NCBI GenBank assembly: GCA_001247695.2
Contig: LGRX02003717.1
Span: forward strand, 27,170-91,169
Length of the DNA: 64,000 bases
Direction: 5' to 3'
Source: Cymbomonas tetramitiformis
Taxonomy: Eukaryota > Chlorophyta > Pyramimonadophyceae > Pyramimonadales > Pyramimonadaceae
Below the pieces are notes generated by a model. The model did no database searches, was not told the origin of the DNA, and saw nothing but the letters and a program-made list of their open reading frames with translations. Made by a program: the position numbers and the translations under genes. How positions within the stretch are numbered: position 1 is the first letter of the stretch; each line of letters opens with the position of its first letter. Positions 18,943 through 30,149 of the stretch are shown here, one piece after another.

Positions 18943-19770
18943 ACACCACCTCATACGAGGTGCCACCGTGTACACACTACGACACCACCTAATCTAAGGT
19001 GCCCTAGTTACTGCTATTAGTGACCCGAAGATTACGACACTGTTACACGGCAAACAACTTAATGAAAAGCTGATAAGTTAACCTACAGGGGCTTGTCCCC
19101 GTGCCAAGGTGGATTACGATGGGTGTGGTAAGTTCAAGCTGCCAAAAGAGAAATCCGGAATCTCGCTGTGCTCTTAGGGAGCCTGTACAGTGCAACGTGC
19201 CGATAGTCTGTGAAGCCCATGTCTGGATGCCGCTCCTGTGATTGTCAATTTGGGCCCCGTGGCCTCTAGCATGTTAAAGAGAAACTAGCAACTGCAATCC
19301 GTAGAGCAAGACGTGTCCCGCGGCCCGCGCACGTAGATCTCAAGCACGACTGTGTGGGAGCCTGCCGGAAAGAAATGCAAGGCCGCTGCAAAATTACTAG
19401 TACTCATCTGATGAATCCTCCTCGTAGCCATACGGCTCAGAATACTCACTGCCTGTGTCAACAACATACTGCTCCTGTTGTGAAAAAAACATCGGCGGCT
19501 AGTTTCCGAGGAATGTTGCTGGTCGCCAAAACAAATCGCACCACCACCTAACGAAAGTGGGGTTTCCTCAAGTGAGGCGTCCGATTCCACGTTTTGAAAA
19601 TTCTCTGCAATTGCCGACGACTGACTAAAATGCCTCGGGGAAAACCTACCAGTAGCAGGTGCACCACCAGAGTCGCTGGACGAATGCAAAGAAGAATCAT
19701 GTTCCTGCGCGTAATTGCAGGGCTCCTCTGAGCGAGTGCCACAAAGGAGGGAGACGGAGATGATGGAGAG

Positions 19771-20535
19771 TCAAAAAAGTCCGGAGCACGCACCCTCGCG
19801 TGCACCACCCGAGGCGGCGGCACGTGCGTTGCGGGCACTGCGATGTCCACGTCCTTTCTTCCCAGAGGGGTGTCCAAAGTGGTGGTGGTGGTGATGTCGC
19901 TCAATGACCTTGGCCACCACCTTTTTGTCACCAGACAATTTACCTCCTCGATTGTGTGGAGGAACGTAGGGTCCGGGCTTGGCCTTCGGTGTAACATGTC
20001 CAGAGCGAGATAACGCCGCTCAATTCCCAGAAGTAGAACCCCAGTTCGTAGGGAGAAGAACCACGGGGTTGGCGACAAGATGCTTAACAGCTTCGTCCAT
20101 AAAGAGGACTATCTCACTGTCGTTGGAATTAAACGGAGAAATTGAGCGCTGCTGCCAGCCTGTAAGCTCGTAAGCATCGTTGAAGAGTGCTACCTTCGAT
20201 TCAAAGAATGCATCCTGCACGCCAACGTCGTACCGCAGTTTGTCGAAAGATGTCTGAGAATCCCGATCGGTAACTTGAGCGCTGGACGTCTGGGTCGCCA
20301 AATCTGAAAAATGCGGCGTGTCGATGGAAATCTGAACTCGAGAAATCTCGGATACCCCAAGCGGAGCAACCTCTAAAGCAAGCGCCTTGTAATGCCTCAC
20401 AAGTATACTCAAATCTGAAACCAACAGGCGCGCTTTAGCGCGACCCATAGCCTCATCGCTCGAGAGTTGTGGAAGCAGCCGCGATTCGAAAGCTGCCAGC
20501 TCATCACGAGACATGTCACCTAAAGAAGCATCCAT
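19771..20535 (-). pseudogene. gag-like ORF of an LTR-type element, with in-frame TGA
   Basis: ATG at 20535 opens 171 codons (MDASLGDMSRDELAAFESRL, predicted helical) to TGA at 20022-20020. The same frame then continues for about 80 codons with GPYVPPHNRGGKL, a poly-His run and a basic SGKKGRGHRSARNA tail, ending at 19771. The PPHNRGG plus basic-tail arrangement is typical of retrotransposon gag C-termini. The TGA may be a nonsense mutation or a readthrough stop. No protease, reverse transcriptase or integrase is visible between the flanking repeats, so the element is non-autonomous. Confidence 0.45.
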
Positions 20536-20842
20536 CTCCACAATATACTAATTCCTAGGGAGAATCGAAAACCAAATGCTGCGAGTCGAAGAAAATCCGT
20601 AAGCACCACCAGTCGAGCGAAAGACGAATAGACGCGACCAACCGGAAAATTCAAATGTCAACCGCAAGCTGCGTTGTCGAAATCTCGGAGTGTTGGCACG
20701 CACGCCCACCCGCCCTTCTCAGCAAAAGTAATCCTAAAACGTCAAAAGTCAAAACCATAAATTCAGAAGTGGGGCGCAAAGCGCAAGTAGGGACCATAAC
20801 CTAACAGATTGTCGCGGTTCGGATGGTTTCGGAATAGCTGAA

Positions 20843-20969
20843 GATATATTCGCAGTATTGAATAATAAAGGTGTGTGTGTGTGTTGAAACACGGTGTCAC
20901 GAGTAGGACTTACCAGATCTGTCATATCTGATTGTCATAGAGTGACAGCCCGATAGGCAGATTCTAGCA
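20843..20969. repeat. LTR-like direct repeat, right copy
   Basis: Partner of the left copy 2.03 kb away. Downstream sequence to about 21,260 (TATTTATGTATGCC, CTCACTAGCTAGATATATA) also looks like LTR promoter/end sequence but has no counterpart on the left, so the exact element limits are unknown. Confidence 0.65.
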
Positions 20970-21527
20970 ACATGTGCTGCAAACACGGTCTCTCATACGA
21001 ATGACATGCGCGTAGAATATGTCATTGCACGACACGGATAATGTTGGATGTGACACACCGACAGCCAAATCTGTCACTTGTCACTTCCTATAGTAGGCTG
21101 GGTGACCGTCACCGACCAGTAGACGGGAAACACCCGTTAGGTATTTATGTATGCCTCACTTTTATCAATGAGACTTTACCGTTCTGAGATTGTAACCCTC
21201 AACTCAGGGTTATCTCACTAGCTAGATATATATTGCAGCAGACCTATATATCTAACAGATAATACGTGGAAGAAACCGTGCTCCAATCAACCGTTGTGAA
21301 TTTTCCGCTTAGAAGCGCCATACCAATCCCGAGCTCACGCCTCGTGTCGGGTGCGCTTCGCCCCATCCCAAGCGCCCGACGTTTAACCAAACATGGTCAA
21401 ACTCATCAATAGCACACTAACGTGCCTGGTCCCATCAAAACCTGCGTGATATACCACGGCAAGGTAAATCGGCGGATATCGTCAACTAAAACGAAGACGA
21501 CGAATATGCTAAAAACAAGGGACGGTG

Positions 21528-21668
21528 TTTTTGCTATCGATAGGAACTGATAACTGTGATTTTCTTATCGAGCGATATTGATAACTTCAAAGCTCCCCCT
21601 TTGCTATCGATAGGAATTGATAACTGTGATTTTCTTATCGAGCGACATTGATAACTTCAAAGCTCCCC
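21528..21668. repeat. Two-copy tandem repeat of about 70 bp, ATCGATA-rich
   Basis: TTGCTATCGATAGGAA...CAAAGCTCCCC is present twice in tandem with four or five differences. The following 170 bp continues with degenerate GATATTGATA motifs. Confidence 0.7.
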
Positions 21669-21916
21669 TTGACAGATATTGATAAGGGCAGTTATGTTCT
21701 CGACTGATATTGATATTTTTGATACCTTACAAAATGTTCTCGACTGATATTTGAATATTTCAGTATCATGATATATCTAAAATTTTGATAACTGCAAGCA
21801 TACAACAATGTGCTGATATCGATATTTTGATATATCATGATATCATGTCACAACAAGGGGGCAAATCAAAGCAGGCACAGCAGGTGGTCACAAGCAGGCT
21901 TTTTTATGTTAAATAA

Positions 21917-22981
21917 TTACTTTGTGTTCATACTTACCATCATAGAGTGTTCTAGTGTGCCCTCTGTTATCCTTTTCTTCAGGTCAGAGTGCATCTGGCC
22001 ACACGTCGTAAAGGCTCGCTCAACCCCAGCAGTGCTAGCAGGTGGGGCAAGAAACTGTCTAACCATCCTAAATAGGTTGGGCAACTTGTGCTTTCTCTCA
22101 ACCCACCACTCTAAGGAGTCTTCACACTTCTTCTTACAAGGCTTTAAAGAGGAATACAGGGAGAACTCGTCTACATCCTCATCAGTCACTTGAGTTGCAT
22201 GAGTGTCCGAGGGTACCACTACACCATCGTCCTCATCTTCACTATCTGACATGAAGGTCACCAACTTAGGCTTAGAGGCAGCAGCTACAGAACCCACTAC
22301 CTGAAGTGGGGCATCAACAGCTTTGGGCTTCCAGTCAGCATCGTAAGCCGCTCTAGCCCATTTCAGCACCGTGTCCTTGGTCAAAGTTCCACTCTCCCAA
22401 CAATTTGCAAGATTCTTGAACTCCAGCTTCTTGTACCGCGGGTCCAAGAACGTGGCCACACAGAAATCCTCCAGTTTGCAGCTCATCAGCCTATTGTAAA
22501 ACCTGCGCAAAGAACACACCAACTTCCAACTCAAAACCCTAAATATGCCCGGACCAAGCTCACTATTTACAATCAGGCATTCAATATGTGTTATCAATTC
22601 AAGTATGCACATCAGTTCAAGTCTGCATGTTTTAAGAGCTCAACCTTTTTTTTCAGATTGTTTCTATATCGCTTGCGAGCCTCTTGCACATACATCAGTG
22701 TTCAGGGTGCTGACTGGTTCCCCGTCATATTTCGACGGGTAGTCACCCTCCAGCTTGTCAGTCAATGCCCCGATGATGGGGAGAACGGTACTCACGGCGG
22801 GGGTCAACGTGACTTGCAGCAAGTCAATCGCAACAGCATGCTGTTGCAACACGAAGCAGCTTTCCCTCACGATGTCCCAATCGACACCACAGAGCCGATG
22901 ATCCCCATCATACTTAGAGCCGTCGGGATTGTCGACCGAAGTCGAAGCCTTTTTCGGGTGCTCCACATCATACAGTTGCAC
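21917..22981 (-). pseudogene. hAT-family transposase remnant (C-terminal half)
   Basis: Two frames on the minus strand. The upstream one (22981-22664) has the helical transposase core (VDWDIVRESCFVLQQHAVAI, then VLPIIGALTDKL). The downstream one (from about 22540 to 21917) has FLDPRYKKLEF and the hAT dimerisation region: LEWWVERKHKLPNLFRM, FLAPPASTAGVERAF and MVSMN. A GTATGT donor follows the first frame, but no acceptor restores phase cleanly, so a frameshift or decayed intron separates them. No BED zinc finger or N-terminal catalytic part is seen nearby. Terminal inverted repeats were not found. It is an inactive cut-and-paste transposon relic. Confidence 0.75.
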
Positions 22982-22984
22982 AGC

Positions 22985-23256
22985 TTCCTATTACATTCCC
23001 CCACACACACACCATAACGGAGTCAATATGTGATAACTTTAAGGGTATAATAAGTTATGAGACAGGATCGCAGGCATTTACAACTCGTATTCATACCGTA
23101 CGGAGTTCATATTTTCAATATTGATCTCTCGAAACTAACCCCCGGAAACTCTGCGCCCCGTTCCGGAACAGTAGACCAGAGCCCGACCAAGGCGAGGGCT
23201 TCTGCCAAGTAAAAGCATGAGGTCTGACACGGTGTTACCCGATGCGACATGAATTA
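22985..23256. other. Spacer, no gene seen
   Basis: AT-rich stretch between the hAT remnant and the next inverted-repeat element; nothing supported. Confidence 0.4.
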
Positions 23257-24091
23257 TGTCCACTACCCGGCCTTGGGTACATCACGATGTACCCAACGTA
23301 TGCAGATTTTCCCGTGTCATTTGTGCACCGACCGCTTGGGCAAATGTCTTGACAATACCCTAAACCGATCCCTCATAAGCGGATGCGCGCATGCCGGCTA
23401 TTTGATCACGTGTACTCAAACGCCGGCTACCGCCGTATGCCGCCGGAAAGAAAATGAAAAGTCGATATTTTTGGGTACATCCCTTGGGTACATCGATGGG
23501 GATGCCTCATATGTGCTCCTTAAACAATAGCATCGCCAAATCTAACGTTCGTGCATCATGTAGTACCCTAAAAAGCAAGTGTCATTCATTGGGTGGGCGT
23601 TTCAGCCAAAAGTTTCAGCTTCAAACGTCATGGCGTTCGATGTGTTCTTAGAATTTACCGAAAAAGGGCCGATTATACCGCAATGACTGGAATTTTGCTT
23701 ATACTACCTGCCTCCTCGACGGCCCTTTGAAAATTTGAGGACCCATGTTGTCAAGTTCTCGACCTGCTCTTTCCGTAGTGTCTTATCAAAATTTTCATCC
23801 GAGGTCGCCTTGATCCTCAAAATGTCGGTTAAAGCAGCCGGTATCTCGTACATTGCCCCTATGAAATGTTGAGTTTGCCGAGTTCGGAACGTCACGAGTG
23901 GATATGCTATCGAGTCAAAATTAGCCCTGCGATACATTGGCACCCTGGGGAGGGTCTTAAGATAATATATTTTCATGTATTAATGACACAGTAATGAATT
24001 TAGTCATTGAAACACATCGCGCAGCTTGGGTACATCGCTATGTACCCAGACCCTCCTGGGTACATCCCCATGTACCACCGGGTAGTGGACA
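23257..24091. mobile_element. 835-bp element with perfect 14-bp terminal inverted repeats
   Basis: TGTCCACTACCCGG at 23257-23270 and its exact reverse complement at 24078-24091. Next to each end are palindromes built from GGGTACAT: GGGTACATCACGATGTACCC at 23275-23294, and two more at about 24,027 and 24,052. Inside is a 90-codon minus frame (23704-23976) of unknown nature and no recognisable transposase. No clear target-site duplication is visible. It looks like a non-autonomous DNA transposon. Confidence 0.7.
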
Positions 24092-24235
24092 CTTACAATA
24101 CTTATAGCATAGCCCAAATACTTTTTATCCAGCGAGATCGCAATATTCGATAGTCCTCGACACCGATCGCGCGCATATCGATCTGCGCGCGCGATTCTCG
24201 ATTCTGCTTAAAGCTTAAACGTTGTATAACTGGAT

Positions 24236-24651
24236 GTTATGTGTCACAGTGCAGCGAGCGGAGCGAGGGGTGCTGTGTCACATAACTCTGGTTATGTGAC
24301 AGACCGGACCGTGGGACCCAGGATCGTAGGTCCCCGGGACCTAGGAGGTCCCAGGTCTGAGCAATATAAGGTTTGGAACTCTGTAGAGTTCTGCTCCGAT
24401 AGTTGATCTGATTTCGGGAAGGGTATCATCCCGCCCGCCCACCTCACTGGCATTATTGGATTCGTTTTCATTCCGATACTACGTTGCGGGTCCCTTATAC
24501 CCGCATTACTATTGCACTAATAATTCTTAATTATTAGTGCTCTCCGATACCCTATCCGTGACATGCATCTTGATTTACAGGTGTGATTATTGGGTAGCTA
24601 GGGTAGATAGGGTAGCTAGGGGGGTCCGTAGGGTAGGTGTGTCACATAACC
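24236..24651. mobile_element. Foldback/MITE-like element with GGTTATGTGACA ends
   Basis: GGTTATGTGACA at 24290-24301 is matched exactly by TGTCACATAACC at 24640-24651 (362 bp). Directly to the left is a small hairpin, GTTATGTGTCACAG (24236-24249) against CTGTGTCACATAAC (24273-24286), with one mismatched pair. The interior has no coding signal. No target-site duplication is evident. Confidence 0.65.
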
Positions 24652-24853
24652 ATATACCAACCATAATATGGTGGTTACAGTTCCATATTTGTTATTTCGA
24701 AAATCGCCGAGAACCCCCACAGAGAATGCACTATCGACTGTGCAGAATCGAGAATGAGAATCAGATCAATGCCCAAAACTACACACCCTAAGTATGCCCT
24801 AGTATGCAAATAGTAATTGAGGCCCTGTGAGGTGTTGGGTGTTACAGTATACT

Positions 24854-25942
24854 TCATACTTTAAAATAAAGATATTCGCCATCCGATCGATTGAATGTAC
24901 CAGAACCAGCCAACGCAAGTGCCAAGCGAAGCAACAGGAACGAGGAAGGAATAAATCCTCCCACAACTCCCAAACAGTCGAGTGAACACTCAAGCCTTGT
25001 TGGACGGCTGAGCACGAATTGATAATTAACCATCTTCACACCAAGATTTTGAAATCCCTGATTATTTATCAATAGCAAAAGCTCTCGACTATCTAAAAAT
25101 GCTGTGCTGCTGCGTGCCAAAGATACCGCCAGCTCAGACGAACTACAGATTAGCTGGAGCCATCGCATGTTTTAATTACGTGGGCTTGAAGAAGCGCGTT
25201 TCTCAAGTCGGCCCTATCCCAAACTGCTATTTGCATATGTTCCTGAACCAAGCAGTTGGTTCTGTGGATGTTGAGCCAGCGTGTGTGCTCGCGTCAGGTG
25301 TGGATACGCAAAAGTCGGACGCGGGACGTCACAGATGGACAACCAGCCAGCTTGCGTCGGAGTAGAGAAGGCAATCCCTTCAGATGTCAAGGAAGCATCG
25401 ATGTCAATCCGAGCGAGCCTGAGTATATCCCAGAGTTTATTCTAGAGGGTAAGGGCAACCCTAAGCCCTCCCATAGTTGGTTACTCACCAGAGTGCCCGA
25501 CGAGCCCCGCTTTTCACATTCCGAACGACAGGTTTTCAGTTTTTTCAATCACTTTTGGGGTGACTGTAGTGCTTTGATTCCTCCGTTTGCGATATACAGG
25601 TGAAACGTTCCTTACCTCCGAAAGTGTCACTGCAATTGCTCCAGCCACCTTCTACCTGTGGAAACCTGTACTTGATAGCGGGTCGACAATCCGCACAGGC
25701 CTCACCGCAGCCACACTACTGTTTCTAAGCAGCGCGTTACTGGGCGACGTCGGCAAGATGCAGTCATCGGCTCTGCCTTTGCTCATAAGCATAGGCACTG
25801 GGCTAGCAGCTCTAGCTTTAGGTGCTGCTTCTCCTCCGCCGAGCCGGTCGCTCGCCAGCATCGCCACTATTTCGCGACTTTGTGCGTCTGCCTTGTTTCG
25901 TTTATTACACGTTGCACCTGATGTCATATAGGGCCTCCTCAT
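24854..25942 (-). CDS. Hypothetical two-exon gene (191 aa), head to head with the SET gene
   Basis: Exon 1 (25942-25656) starts with ATG (MRRPYMTSGATCNKRNK) and ends CAG at a GTAGAA donor. Exon 2 (25142-24854) follows an acceptor ATCTGTAG and ends in TAA. Total 576 bases, 192 codons, phase consistent across the junction. Exon 2 begins SSELAVSLARSSTAFLDSRE and has a hydrophobic stretch near the end (LLLRLALALAG). No family is recognised. The start is only about 35 bp from the divergent SET gene start, implying a shared promoter. The opposite strand of exon 1 is also open and hydrophobic, so strand choice rests on splice signals. Confidence 0.4.
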
Positions 25943-25977
25943 GGGCTACTACGATTCGTACATGTGTGCGACGGTCT

Positions 25978-28900
25978 ATGTCCGATTTTTCAGAAGATGA
26001 CAAGCACTATGGCCCACTTACAACCCAGGAAATAGGGAAACAGATAGTAAACATTTCCACAGGTTAGCTTTTCATGGATGGCGAACACATCTCGCAGCAT
26101 CTCGCAGTGCCATGACACAGTCGGTACCGCTTCAGCTTCACCCTTCGTTTGTGCGAGTGCAGCCCAAACTTGTGAAACAGCCGAATATCATGAAAATCAC
26201 ACTCTCTGTATGGACTCCTGGGTCCCTGATGTTGCGTCCTCGAGCAGATTGCACGAGGTCTCAGTCAGGTCTACTTCCAGATTTTCGTTTCTTTACATTT
26301 GGTTGTGAAAAGCTAGCAAAAAATTGCTGCAGGAAATTTGGTTGGATCAAGGGGTTTGTGAAGCGGCGAGGATCGGGTGGTGGCGTAAGTGTTGAAAATT
26401 GCGTGGCTGTTCAATTGATATGCGCTGAGCTTTTTCCCAACAGTGATAGCAGTGCTTGTTAAGGAGCTTCGGATGGAGATCGCACCAAATGGCGACGTCC
26501 ATGTGCTGGTTGGAGTGCCTCCTGAGGCACCACCCGTTGACCCGACGACCGCTATAGAGGTGAAAGACACAGGTGTGGCCACCTCTTCTCTTGTCGTCTA
26601 TCCAAGGATATTATATCTGGAGAAGTCCAGAAGCGGTGCTTCTTGTTGCTAATCTGTGGTTGTGGGTGTTAGAGTCCTATGAGCACGAACTTCTGGCACT
26701 GCAGTACACACGGCGTCAAGGACTGCGGGCATTGCAGCACACATGGCGTCCAGGACTGCGGGCATTGCAGCACACATGACATCAAGGACTGCGGGTGTTG
26801 CAGCACATGGCGTCCAGGACTGCAGGCACCACGCACACATCAGGACCGCGGGCATTGCAGCACACATGGCAACAAGGGCTGCGGGCATGCAGCACACATG
26901 GCATCAAGGGCTGCGGGTGTTGTAGCACATGGCGTCCAGGACTGCAGACACACATGACAACAAGGGCATTACAACACATGGCATCAAGGGCTGCGGCACT
27001 GCAGCACACATGGCATCAGGCTGCGGCATTGTGCACACATGGCGCCCAGGACTGCGGGCATTGCAGCACACATGGCATCAAGGACTGCGGGTACTGTAGC
27101 ACACATGGCAACATGGACTGCGGGCAATGCAGCACACATGGCATCCAGACCTGATCATTTCTGGCTAGGCATATTGAGAACAACCTTGCCGAAGAAACTT
27201 GGGGAAATATGGGTCCACCACTGCAAAAGGTCCACCAAGTTGATGTTGAGCTTCAGGAATATTCCACCAAATTGATGTCGAGCTTCAGGAATATTCCACC
27301 AAGTTGATGTCGAGCTTCAGGAATATTCCACCAAGTTGATGGCGAGCTTCAGGAATATTAATGTTACGGTGCAGGAGACGAGCGAGGTAGAGGTGCTTTT
27401 GCAACCATCAAACTCCCAGCCCGAACCTATATCGGAGACTACGAAGGCGAACTCCTGACCAGAAGTGAATGCTCCGCCAGGTCAGCGCTTTCCGCAACCC
27501 GAAGATGGCAAGGCGAATTTTCAGTTAGTTAGGTTTTTCCAAGGACATGCGCCAAATGACGGTGGTTTGTTGAGGTGTGGTTGACGGACTGCCTCCATGT
27601 GCCAATCATACAGATTTCACTCCATGAGCATGTGAATGCTGTCAACCTTTGTGTCGCTTTAACAAAAGTGCAGGAAACGAGTAGTTCTCACCAGTCAACA
27701 ATCTCGATCAAGGAGTTTGGAAATGTTCACGAGTGCGCTGTGGAAAACTTGTGCACGCCAGGTATGGCGATGCAGTTGGAGAATATGTTCATATTATAGA
27801 TGAGAATTATTGCATCGATGCCGCAAAAAAGGCTCAATCTCAGACAGTCTTCACAGCAGGTAATGTTCCTTGACCAATTTCTAAGGGTCCAGTAAGGCAC
27901 GATGATCTGAAGTCTCCCAACACCCCCCCCTACTTCCCCGTAATTCCCCCTCCTAAACCCCACTAAAGTCGCCCGACTTCCCACCTTCCCCCGGGTCCTC
28001 CCTACATCCCCTTGCATTTTCCCCCACTTCCCTCTAAGTCCTCTCTCAAGTCCCCCGCTCACCTCCTTCCCTCTTTCCCTAAGTCTTCCTACACTTCCCC
28101 CACTCCCCCCCCCCCTCCTCCCCCCTGCTTCTCCTTCAACTCCCCACGACATGCCCCCTGCTTCCCCCTAAACCCCCTACATGATCCCTTTCAACACCCG
28201 GATATGCCCCATATATCCCCTAGAGTCTCGCCCCTTGCATTCCCCAGTACCCCCGCCTTGCAGCCTCGCCACAACGATCCTCAACAACTCCGAGCACCCC
28301 CACAAACACACCCTAGCACCCCCACAAACACACCCTAGCATCCCGTGGTGTGCTTGTGCCAATTGCAATCGGACAGGCTAGCTGATGCCAAAAGGATCGG
28401 CGTATGGCGGCGGGCTGATGTTGTAACATATGTATGCATGTATGTATGTGTATACGCCCTGCTCTTGATTTGCTTTTCACATCCACTGGGATGATGGTGG
28501 GCTGGCTTTTGTTGGCCGATCTCATGCCGTTCAGTATGTGTATACATATATGCATATTTGTGTTGGCCGATCTCATGCCGTTCAGTATATACATATATAT
28601 GACGACAGATGGAATCATGTTTTGGGGGTGCTCAGAGCGAGTGGGGGAGACCTTGGTGGAGCGTGCACTGCAGCTGCGGACCCCCTGTCTGCTTTGAAAC
28701 CTTTAGCTTGCCTGGGCTTGAGCGCCGGATTGGAATATTTCCATGACGGACCTGCGGTGCAAAGCTGGATGAGCTCCCAGCTACCCCACATTTCCGGCTG
28801 TGAGTCGTGTTTGTGATGGGGTTGCTTTACGCTTGGGGTTTGGTTTGGGATGTGTCGAAGCGGATGGTATCTGTCACGGCCCCGCCCTGTGCCCGAATGC

Positions 28901-30146
28901 TTCTCGCATCCGCTGGGATGATGGTGGGCTGGCTTTTGTCGGCGGATCGCATGCCGTTCAGTGTATGTATGCGTATGTGTATGCATGGGCAATGCCGTTT
29001 GTGTGTTGAGCAGCAAGAAATGAGTGCTGGGGATGCAATCGTTTCCTCTGCCCAGTACACCTTTGCTACTGCACTGGTACTCTGGCAACCTTGCTTGGAG
29101 TGTCCATTACTTGTACGGCTTGTATGGCCGTGTTTCAGCTTCTTTCGATGAGGTCCACGTCTCACCGGACGGATACGGGAAAAGGGTATAGGCAAATCCC
29201 TCACTTGCCTAAATTCTTGGGGTATGAATCACGGTTGTGTGCATGTTGGATGGCATGAGGGATCCGACACCGTGGATGCAGCGTCGCTTTGTTTGACCAC
29301 CGTGGATCCCGCGTCTGCCACCGGTCTGAGCAAACTCCTGTTGTGATTGGCTTGATGTGGTGGTTGGGCCTTTGGGCACTCCCATCCATCGACTGTTAGC
29401 CACTGGAGGGCATGCCAGTAGGGTCCGCTTACTCCGTAACCCTGGGACCAACTATTGTTGGGCGATGATCGGTCACATCGTATATCATCTTTCCATGCTG
29501 CTTTGCATCTGGGTTGGGAATATGTATGAGTTGGTGGTATCTTGCCACGGCCCCGCCCTACTCTTGATTTGCTTCTCACATCCACTGGGATGATGGTGGG
29601 CTGGCTTTTGTTGGCCGATCTCATGCTGTTCAATGTGTGCTAGTATGTAAAGGGAAAGGAAAAGAAAGTGACGAAGAAGGAAAACCCCATCTTTAGAGGA
29701 GTGGGGCTATCTGTGGGCCGAGCCCTTCTTTGTGTTCTTATCTTGGTGTTCTTGTATGAAGTCCATTATGGGCTTGTTTACTGTTCCTCCCCCTTCTGGT
29801 CTTTCTGCATGTGTTTTTATAATGCATTCACCCTTTGTGTTTCTCTTCATTGGTATTGCCGTGGTGGTGGCCACGCAATGCGACAAATATGCTGCGTCCC
29901 GATTTGGTGGGCTTGCTCACCTAATCTGCACCTTTGAACGTTGCTCACCTAATCTGCACCTTTGAACGTGCGCATGCAGGTCACATGAACCATTCACGAG
30001 CACGTGCAAATGTCGTTAGAAAAGTGAGGCGTCGAACTCAACAAGTGTCTTTCTATACCAAGGAACAGCTTAAGGTTGGCGACGAGTTATTGTACGATTA
30101 TGGTCAAGAGTATTGGGACGACAAACAAGAAGAGGAACTACCTTAA
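25978..30146 (+). CDS. SET-domain protein (predicted protein-lysine methyltransferase), 5 exons, 194 aa
   Basis: Exons 25978-26062, 26444-26572, 27375-27480, 27762-27859 and 29980-30146 join in phase (585 bases) with GT-AG introns. The product has the SET order: ERGRGAFAT (N-terminal fold), YIGDYEGELLTRSE, EYVHIIDENYCIDA, then MNHSRARANVV (the NHS knot motif, without the usual following Cys) and LLYDYGQEYW with the catalytic Tyr. It ends KQEEELP and has no Cys-rich post-SET. SET proteins transfer methyl groups from S-adenosylmethionine to lysines of histones or other proteins; the substrate is unknown. The first exon is the least certain, since its frame is open further upstream. Introns 2 and 4 carry minisatellites and small dispersed elements. 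Confidence 0.75.
26683..27160. repeat. 33-bp minisatellite in SET intron 2
   Basis: Degenerate tandem copies of a unit containing GCAGCACACATGGC and CAAGGACTGCGGG, some shortened, about 14 copies. Confidence 0.85.
27232..27359. repeat. 32-bp tandem repeat, four copies, ending 15 bp before a splice acceptor
   Basis: Units begin CCACCAAGTTGATG at 27232, 27264, 27296 and 27328 with one or two differences each. The array stops at 27359, just upstream of the acceptor of SET exon 3 (27375). Confidence 0.95.
27915..28335. repeat. C/T-rich tract of about 420 bp in SET intron 4
   Basis: The plus strand is almost purine-free with many runs of C (for example near 27,922, 28,099 and 28,113), ending in a 21-bp duplication of CCCCCACAAACACACCCTAG at about 28,298-28,340. 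Confidence 0.9.
28456..28534 (+). mobile_element. Dispersed element copy 1, 5'-truncated, with 11-bp target-site duplication
   Basis: Starts GCCCTGCTCTTGATTTGC and ends CTCATGCCGTTCAG. It is flanked by TATGTGTATAC on both sides (28445-28455 and 28535-28545). Members share ACATCCACTGGGATGATGG and GGCTTTTGTTGGCCGATC. The matching flanks and 5' truncation fit retroposition. It lies in SET intron 4, sense strand. Confidence 0.75.
28560..28587 (+). mobile_element. Dispersed element, 3'-end fragment
   Basis: TGTTGGCCGATCTCATGCCG then TTCAG: only the terminal 25-27 bases, directly after copy 1 and again followed by TATATACATATA. Confidence 0.7.
28870..28974 (+). mobile_element. Dispersed element copy 2
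   Basis: Begins GGTATCTGTCACGGCCCC and ends CGCATGCCGTTCAG; more diverged in the middle (TGTGCCCGAATGC). Same strand, same intron. No clear flanking duplication. Confidence 0.75.
29455..29632 (+). mobile_element. Dispersed element copy 3, long form
   Basis: Extends further 5' than the others, starting TATTGTTGGGCGATGATCGG, through GCATCTGGGTTGGGAATATG and the shared GGCCCCGCCCTACTC core, to CTCATGCTGTTCAA. It matches the long copy at 43,491 over about 175 bp. In SET intron 4. Confidence 0.8.
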
Positions 30147-30149
30147 TAT

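Noticed and set aside
25587..25931. Plus-strand membrane-protein-like ORF
   Set aside because: The opposite strand has an ATG, a CAG/GTAGAA donor and a phase-matched second exon, so the hydrophobic plus frame is more likely a shadow. Kept as an alternative only.
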